A stretch of DNA of 8,714 bases. Origin: Synechococcus sp. PL34863bin_39 (GTDB lineage: Bacteria > Cyanobacteriota > Cyanobacteriia > PCC-6307 > Cyanobiaceae). Position 1 is the stretch's first letter; each line of letters starts with the position of its first letter. Positions 6,927-8,714 of this stretch are shown in pieces. Where the stretch lies: assembly GCA_011523155.1 (NCBI GenBank), contig WTHL01000232.1:1-8714 (forward strand), written 5' to 3'. The translations under genes and the position numbers were made by a program. The notes under the pieces are model-generated. The model was not told where the DNA came from and did not search any database. It was given only the letters and a program-made list of their open reading frames with translations.

Positions 6927-7073
6927 TCAAAGGAAGTCTTCATCGTCATTGAACGACTCAAATGCCTGCAACGAAAGACCGGCCACGAAAAACAGAAGAC
7001 CGAGAACCAAAGCCATGCAGAGAGGAGTCCAAGAGACCAGAACTGTGGACCTACATATCCGCGAAGACCGCAT
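6927..7073 (-). CDS. 48-residue single-pass membrane protein, unknown function
   Basis: This small minus-strand ORF lies in the region after the YjbQ gene. Residues 2-9 are basic (three Arg). Residues 10-36 form a strong membrane segment (V-L-V-S-W-T-P-L then A-L-V-L-G-L-L-F-F-V-A-G-L). The C terminus is acidic (E-S-F-N-D-D-E-D-F-L). This is a textbook N-inside, C-outside layout, of the size seen in small photosynthetic or NDH-1 subunits, but I cannot match it to any of them. The ATG at 7073 has GGAAGG nine bases upstream (7083-7088), which favours it. Met20 (ATG at 7016) would give a 29-residue form without a ribosome binding site, and an in-frame ATG at 7103 would give 58 residues. The first codons (ATA, AGG) are rare types, which tempers confidence. 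Confidence 0.5.
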   Translation of the reverse strand: MRSSRICRSTVLVSWTPLCMALVLGLLFFVAGLSLQAFESFNDDEDFL

Positions 7074-7119
7074 CAAGAAATACCTTCCCAAAAGGGTATT
7101 CATCGATCCCGATTGGCTC

Positions 7120-7135
7120 TAGGAACTTCTTCCTA
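7120..7135. repeat. Short perfect hairpin between divergent small genes
   Basis: TAGGAA pairs with TTCCTA across a CTTC tetraloop, a perfect 6-bp stem in an AT-rich stretch between the minus-strand 48-residue ORF and the plus-strand mini-ORFs. There is no T tract on either side, so it does not read as a terminator. It may be an operator half-site pair or chance. Confidence 0.3.
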
Positions 7136-7140
7136 ATCAA

Positions 7141-7160
7141 GACTTTTAGTCAAATTGACT
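7141..7160. repeat. Interlaced inverted repeats upstream of the mini-ORF pair
   Basis: GACT-TTT-AGTC (7141-7151) overlaps AGTCAA-A-TTGACT (7148-7160), so the AGTC element takes part in two inverted repeats. The second repeat is a perfect 6+1+6 palindrome, and its right half, TTGACT, resembles a -35 element. It lies 54 bases before the 29-residue ORF on the plus strand and 68 bases upstream of the 48-residue ORF on the minus strand. It could be an operator for either. No convincing -10 box sits at the right distance, so promoter function is only a guess. Confidence 0.35.
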
Positions 7161-7213
7161 GCACCCCCACTGCATCAAAAAGCCTTATTCAAGGGAGAAG
7201 CACACATCCAGCC

Positions 7214-7303
7214 ATGGAACTTCTCGCCACACTGATGCTTGCACTGATTGCAGGCTCTTCGATTGCTGCCTACAAACTGACCCCAAAGAAGAGTGCCGAC
7301 TGA
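7214..7303 (+). CDS. 29-residue membrane peptide, first of an overlapping pair
   Basis: The predicted peptide begins M-E-L-L and has one hydrophobic segment over residues 3-19 (L-L-A-T-L-M-L-A-L-I-A-G-S-S-I-A-A), followed by Y-K-L-T-P-K-K-S-A-D, a basic tail expected to stay in the cytoplasm. The size and single membrane pass are like small photosystem, cytochrome b6f or NDH-1 subunits, but it matches none that I know. The reading frame extends upstream to 6962, but that part is charged, irregular and has unusual codons. The ATG at 7214 is the sensible start, with only a distant AGGGAG (7192-7197) as a ribosome binding candidate. Its TGA overlaps the ATG of the next mini-ORF (TGATG), which supports translation of both. 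Confidence 0.55.
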   Translation: MELLATLMLALIAGSSIAAYKLTPKKSAD

Positions 7304-7386
7304 TGACATTCACAAGCACAACTCTAGGCATCACTGTTGCAATGAGCAGCTTCTTTTACTGGCTGATCTCGCCCGTGCTGCGCTGA
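7303..7386 (+). CDS. 27-residue membrane peptide, second of an overlapping pair
   Basis: This ORF starts on the last base of the preceding stop codon and is likely translated by re-initiation. The predicted peptide has a Thr-rich start (T-F-T-S-T-T-L-G), a hydrophobic segment across residues 8-22 (L-G-I-T-V-A-M-S-S-F-F-Y-W-L-I) and ends S-P-V-L-R. It is too short for any domain assignment and I do not recognise it. The pairing of two membrane peptides of nearly equal length recalls heterodimeric small subunits or small toxin-like peptides; neither can be shown here. A hairpin cluster begins 14 bases after its stop. Confidence 0.5.
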   Translation: MTFTSTTLGITVAMSSFFYWLISPVLR

Positions 7387-7399
7387 AGGCAGACAATCC

Positions 7400-7416
7400 G
7401 ATGCCGCAACGGCATC
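7400..7416. repeat. Hairpin after the mini-ORF pair
   Basis: GATGCCG pairs with CGGCATC across a CAA loop, a perfect 7-bp stem starting 14 bases after the stop of the 27-residue ORF. There is no T run after it. It may protect the 3' end of the mini-ORF transcript or act as a weak terminator. Confidence 0.45.
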
Positions 7417-7454
7417 CCACGGGCTCTTCAACCCCAAGGGGGACGGTTTCAGCC

Positions 7455-7478
7455 TGGCGTCTGCACAACCAGACGCCA
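7455..7478. repeat. Strong 9-bp hairpin upstream of the RHH-like gene
   Basis: TGGCGTCTG pairs perfectly with CAGACGCCA across a six-base loop (CACAAC). It lies 33 bases before the ATG of the ribbon-helix-helix-like gene. There is no T tract, so it is either a terminator of a non-canonical kind or, as DNA, an 18-bp symmetric site that could be an operator for the adjacent DNA-binding-like protein. Confidence 0.5.
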
Positions 7479-7510
7479 CCCGCTAAACATGCGTCAGACA
7501 ATCCACTCGC

Positions 7511-7666
7511 ATGACGCGACAGGACGACAGAAACCCGGACAACACTGTGGAGCTGAGCCCTGAACTGCTCAAGGTTCTCGAACAACGGCAACGGGACTGG
7601 GGTGCCCGAAGCCGCGGCGAAGTGGTGGAAATGCTGCTCGGCTGGATGAAAAAGACATCCGCCTGA
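7511..7666 (+). CDS. 51-residue ribbon-helix-helix-like protein
   Basis: An acidic, polar start (residues 4-10) is followed by a short strand, T-V-E-L (12-15), then S-P-E-L-L-K-V-L-E-Q-R-Q-R-D-W (16-30), a turn with basic residues (A-R-S-R-G at 32-36), and E-V-V-E-M-L-L-G-W-M (37-46). This strand-helix-turn-helix order, with S-R-G-E-V-V-E at the start of the second helix, resembles CopG/Arc-type ribbon-helix-helix DNA-binding proteins. An in-frame TAA at 7484-7486 lies 27 bases upstream, so the ATG at 7511 is effectively the only start. The large hairpin at 7455-7478 just upstream may be its target. It could be an antitoxin-like or auto-regulating repressor, but no toxin partner is evident. 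It converges with the minus-strand DUF4177-like gene, with 9 bases between the stops. Confidence 0.65.
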   Translation: MTRQDDRNPDNTVELSPELLKVLEQRQRDWGARSRGEVVEMLLGWMKKTSA

Positions 7667-7675
7667 GCGGCCTGC

Positions 7676-7912
7676 TCACTTCGGCCGTTTGAAGGTGTAG
7701 CAACCACCGTGATAACCGGTGAATGGCTGGGCGTAGGTGGTCAACTCCCAACCCTGCTCGCCCAACTCGTTCATCAGCCCCACCAGAGTGACGTCGTTCT
7801 GGGGATGACTCCTGGAGATCAATTGACGATCGTCGAGCCAGAGCTCATCGATTTCACCCGTCCAGCTTTTGCCTCTGGGGACAAAACGCAACTGGGTGTA
7901 CTCCCAACGCAT
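7676..7912 (-). CDS. DUF4177-like small protein (78 aa)
   Basis: The protein opens with W-E-Y-T-Q-L-R-F (3-10) and contains L-M-N-E-L-G-E-Q-G-W-E-L at 46-57, then a closing strand G-G-C-Y-T-F-K-R (69-76). The pair W-E-Y at the start and L-N-x-L-G-x-x-G-W-E-L in the middle is the hallmark of the DUF4177 group, small cytoplasmic alpha/beta proteins of unknown function. It has no signal peptide or membrane segment. The ATG at 7912 precedes the W-E-Y motif directly and has no clear Shine-Dalgarno site. TTGCTC and TTAGAT, about 18 bases apart upstream, are a possible promoter. It stands alone on the minus strand and faces the RHH-like gene. Confidence 0.75.
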   Translation of the reverse strand: MRWEYTQLRFVPRGKSWTGEIDELWLDDRQLISRSHPQNDVTLVGLMNELGEQGWELTTYAQPFTGYHGGCYTFKRPK

Positions 7913-7953
7913 CGAGAAGCCGCAAAATCTAACGACCTTACTCTGAGGGGAGC

Positions 7954-7985
7954 AAAACTATCCCTGACCCGGCGAAGGGTTCAGG
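7954..7985 (-). terminator. Possible terminator after the 56-residue gene
   Basis: On the minus strand a stem overlapping the stop codon pairs CCTG(A)ACCC with GGGTCAGG around a six-base loop (TTCGCC), eight base pairs with one bulged A. After GATAG comes a run of four T. The T tract is short and offset, so this is a moderate call. Confidence 0.4.
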
Positions 7986-8151
7986 CTGCTTTGTCGTTGC
8001 CTTCGCTGTCGCCCGAAACCTGCTCCTGCTCGGAACGCAGGAAACGCTTGCGCTGCGCAGACTCGTAACCGCTCAAGCCTGCCTGCACCGAAGACTTGTT
8101 CTCAGCCTGATTGCACTTCATCAAAGAAGGATGCATGCCTCGCCTGCTCAT
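7981..8151 (-). CDS. 56-residue basic/polar protein, unknown function
   Basis: I do not recognise this family. The protein is soluble and charged: a basic start (M-S-R-R-G-M-H-P), a Q-A-E-N-K-S-S-V-Q-A-G-L-S-G-Y-E-S-A-Q-R segment at 15-34, K-R-F-L-R at 35-39 and an acidic tail. The open frame continues upstream to a TTG at 8265, but that stretch looks unstructured. The ATG at 8151 has the best ribosome binding site of the window, AGGAG at 8157-8161 with five bases of spacing, which settles the start. A compact hairpin lies in the leader at 8179-8192. It follows the 85-residue membrane protein gene on the same strand, but the terminator at 8304-8332 separates them, so it should have its own promoter. 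Confidence 0.7.
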   Translation of the reverse strand: MSRRGMHPSLMKCNQAENKSSVQAGLSGYESAQRKRFLRSEQEQVSGDSEGNDKAA

Positions 8152-8156
8152 GTTGT

Positions 8157-8161
8157 CTCCT
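8157..8161 (-). promoter_or_regulatory. Strong Shine-Dalgarno site of the 56-residue gene
   Basis: AGGAG on the minus strand lies five bases before the ATG at 8151. It is notable because most genes in this window lack a recognisable site, and it rules out the longer upstream start. Confidence 0.8.
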
Positions 8162-8178
8162 ACGACCCTTGTTGACTC

Positions 8179-8192
8179 GGAGCCCAAGCTCC
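8179..8192 (-). repeat. Hairpin in the leader of the 56-residue gene
   Basis: GGAGC pairs with GCTCC across a four-base loop, 18 bases upstream of the Shine-Dalgarno site on the minus strand. A role in mRNA stability or translation control is possible but unproven. Confidence 0.35.
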
Positions 8193-8303
8193 CTGTTCGA
8201 ACCAAGAATCCCACGCCCGCCAGGACCGCGAGCCCCTCTGAGCGGAAGATTGCATTAAGAACCAAACAAACCGATTTCCAGGGGCGCTAATCCCCCTCCG
8301 CGC

Positions 8304-8332
8304 AAAAAAAAGCAGCTCCGATCAGGAACCGC
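8304..8332 (-). terminator. Rho-independent terminator after the 85-residue gene
   Basis: On the minus strand GCGGTTCC pairs with GGAGCTGC (eight pairs, two of them G-U) around a five-base TGATC loop and is followed directly by eight T residues. It lies 88 bases past the stop of the minus-strand gene at 8421-8678 and shows that transcription there runs leftward. Confidence 0.8.
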
Positions 8333-8420
8333 TCGACGCATCTCTTGTTAAGACAATATGAAGCGATCCTCCGATCTGGCAAGCCCGATCAGCGACGCTG
8401 TCCACAGCCATACGGCTTGT

Positions 8421-8678
8421 TTATGCGTCGTTATCTGCGCCTTGACCGCCGCAACGGTGCCGTGGCTCATAACCACTGGACTCGGCCAGGTGGCGGAGAT
8501 ACACGATCTGATGCCGGTCGGGAAGACCAACCGCAGCGATCAAGCCCAGTGGGCCAAACAGAAGCCCAGCAATGAACCAGTTGCTGCTCTTGCGCGCCTT
8601 CTGGCTGGCAATCGTTCTGGCAAAGAACGCACTGGGAAGATGCAGCAACAGACCCAGTACGAGGACGTTCCAATCCAT
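8421..8678 (-). CDS. Small membrane protein, unknown function (85 aa)
   Basis: There are two hydrophobic segments. The first spans residues 5-20 (V-L-V-L-G-L-L-L-H-L-P-S-A-F-F-A). The second spans 34-52 (W-F-I-A-G-L-L-F-G-P-L-G-L-I-A-A-V-G-L) and ends in the P-D-R turn at 53-55. Between them is a basic loop, A-S-Q-K-A-R-K-S-S-N, so the loop is probably cytoplasmic and both ends outside. The G-L-L-F-G-P-L-G-L-I-A-A pattern is common in small bacterial membrane proteins of unknown role; I cannot name the family. The polar tail (61-85) has one Cys. The terminator at 8304-8332 on the same strand supports the gene. The opposite strand is open in the exactly antisense codon phase from 8358 to the window end; I take that to be a shadow. 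Confidence 0.68.
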   Translation of the reverse strand: MDWNVLVLGLLLHLPSAFFARTIASQKARKSSNWFIAGLLFGPLGLIAAVGLPDRHQIVYLRHLAESSGYEPRHRCGGQGADNDA

Positions 8679-8714
8679 CCAACGGAAACCACTCCGCCTT
8701 CCATAGCCACAGAT

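Larger units (their letters stand above)
7390..7504 (+). repeat. 10-bp direct repeat flanking a hairpin cluster
   Basis: CAGACAATCC occurs at 7390-7399 and again at 7495-7504, 105 bases apart in the same orientation. The two copies bracket both hairpins described separately, and nothing else coding lies between them. They could be footprints of a small insertion, binding sites, or chance; a 10-bp match within this short gap is uncommon. Confidence 0.4.

Noticed and set aside
6962..7213. 113-residue form of the first micropeptide starting at 6962
   Set aside because: The extra 84 residues are charged and irregular, with no domain-like pattern, and partly oppose another ORF; only the final 29 residues look like a protein.
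7664..7686. Hairpins TGAGC/GCTCA and CGGCC/GGCCG between the converging stops
   Set aside because: The stems are only five base pairs, mutually exclusive, and followed by just three T; a shared terminator is possible but not supported enough.
7709..8068. 119-residue plus-strand ORF
   Set aside because: It is antisense to the DUF4177-like and 56-residue genes, both of which have better support, and shows no domain pattern.
8165..8225. GTTCGAAC at 8193-8200 resembles a tRNA T-loop, with CCA at 8219-8221
   Set aside because: The flanking bases do not form a T-stem, no matching acceptor stem or anticodon arm can be drawn, and the distance to CCA is wrong.
8152..8265. 94-residue form of the 56-residue protein starting with TTG at 8265
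   Set aside because: The ATG at 8151 has an AGGAG five bases upstream, and the extension looks like untranslated leader.

Overview
The window looks like a piece of a marine picocyanobacterial chromosome (Synechococcus or Cyanobium type). The grounds are about 60% GC by eye, tightly packed genes with 1 to 4 base stop/start overlaps, weak Shine-Dalgarno sites, and protein types I associate with this group: a picocyanobacterial-style CobQ, an Npun_F0494-like protein, a cyanobacterial/plant-style degenerate metallo-beta-lactamase protein, and many very small membrane proteins. The assignment rests on recalled family features, not on a search.

Layout. (1) Positions 1-2115: a plus-strand terminator closes a gene outside the window. 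Three minus-strand genes follow: a small secreted protein (79-348), a GT-A glycosyltransferase (454-1413) and a Maf nucleotide pyrophosphatase (1534-2115). (2) Positions 2182-6901: a compact plus-strand block that may be one or two operons. It holds an Npun_F0494-like protein, CobQ (adenosylcobyric acid synthase) and a short [2Fe-2S] protein, all joined by overlapping stop/start codons. After 84 bases come an EamA-type transporter, a 54-residue membrane protein, a metallo-beta-lactamase-fold protein and a YjbQ-family protein with an extra C-terminal tail. (3) Positions 6902-8714: a stretch of very small genes. It holds a 48-residue membrane protein (minus), two overlapping 29- and 27-residue membrane peptides (plus), a hairpin cluster inside a direct repeat, a 51-residue ribbon-helix-helix-like protein (plus), a 78-residue DUF4177-like protein (minus), a 56-residue protein with a strong ribosome binding site (minus), and an 85-residue membrane protein (minus) followed by a good terminator.

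How the genes may work together. CobQ amidates adenosylcobyrinate diamide late in cobamide synthesis. The ferredoxin-like protein, translationally coupled to CobQ, could supply electrons to a cobamide step such as cobalt reduction before adenosylation, but that is inference. Maf is housekeeping nucleotide sanitation. I see no defence system, mobile element, CRISPR array, tRNA or rRNA. The least described content is the set of short membrane peptides and their regulatory hairpins between 6900 and 8700.
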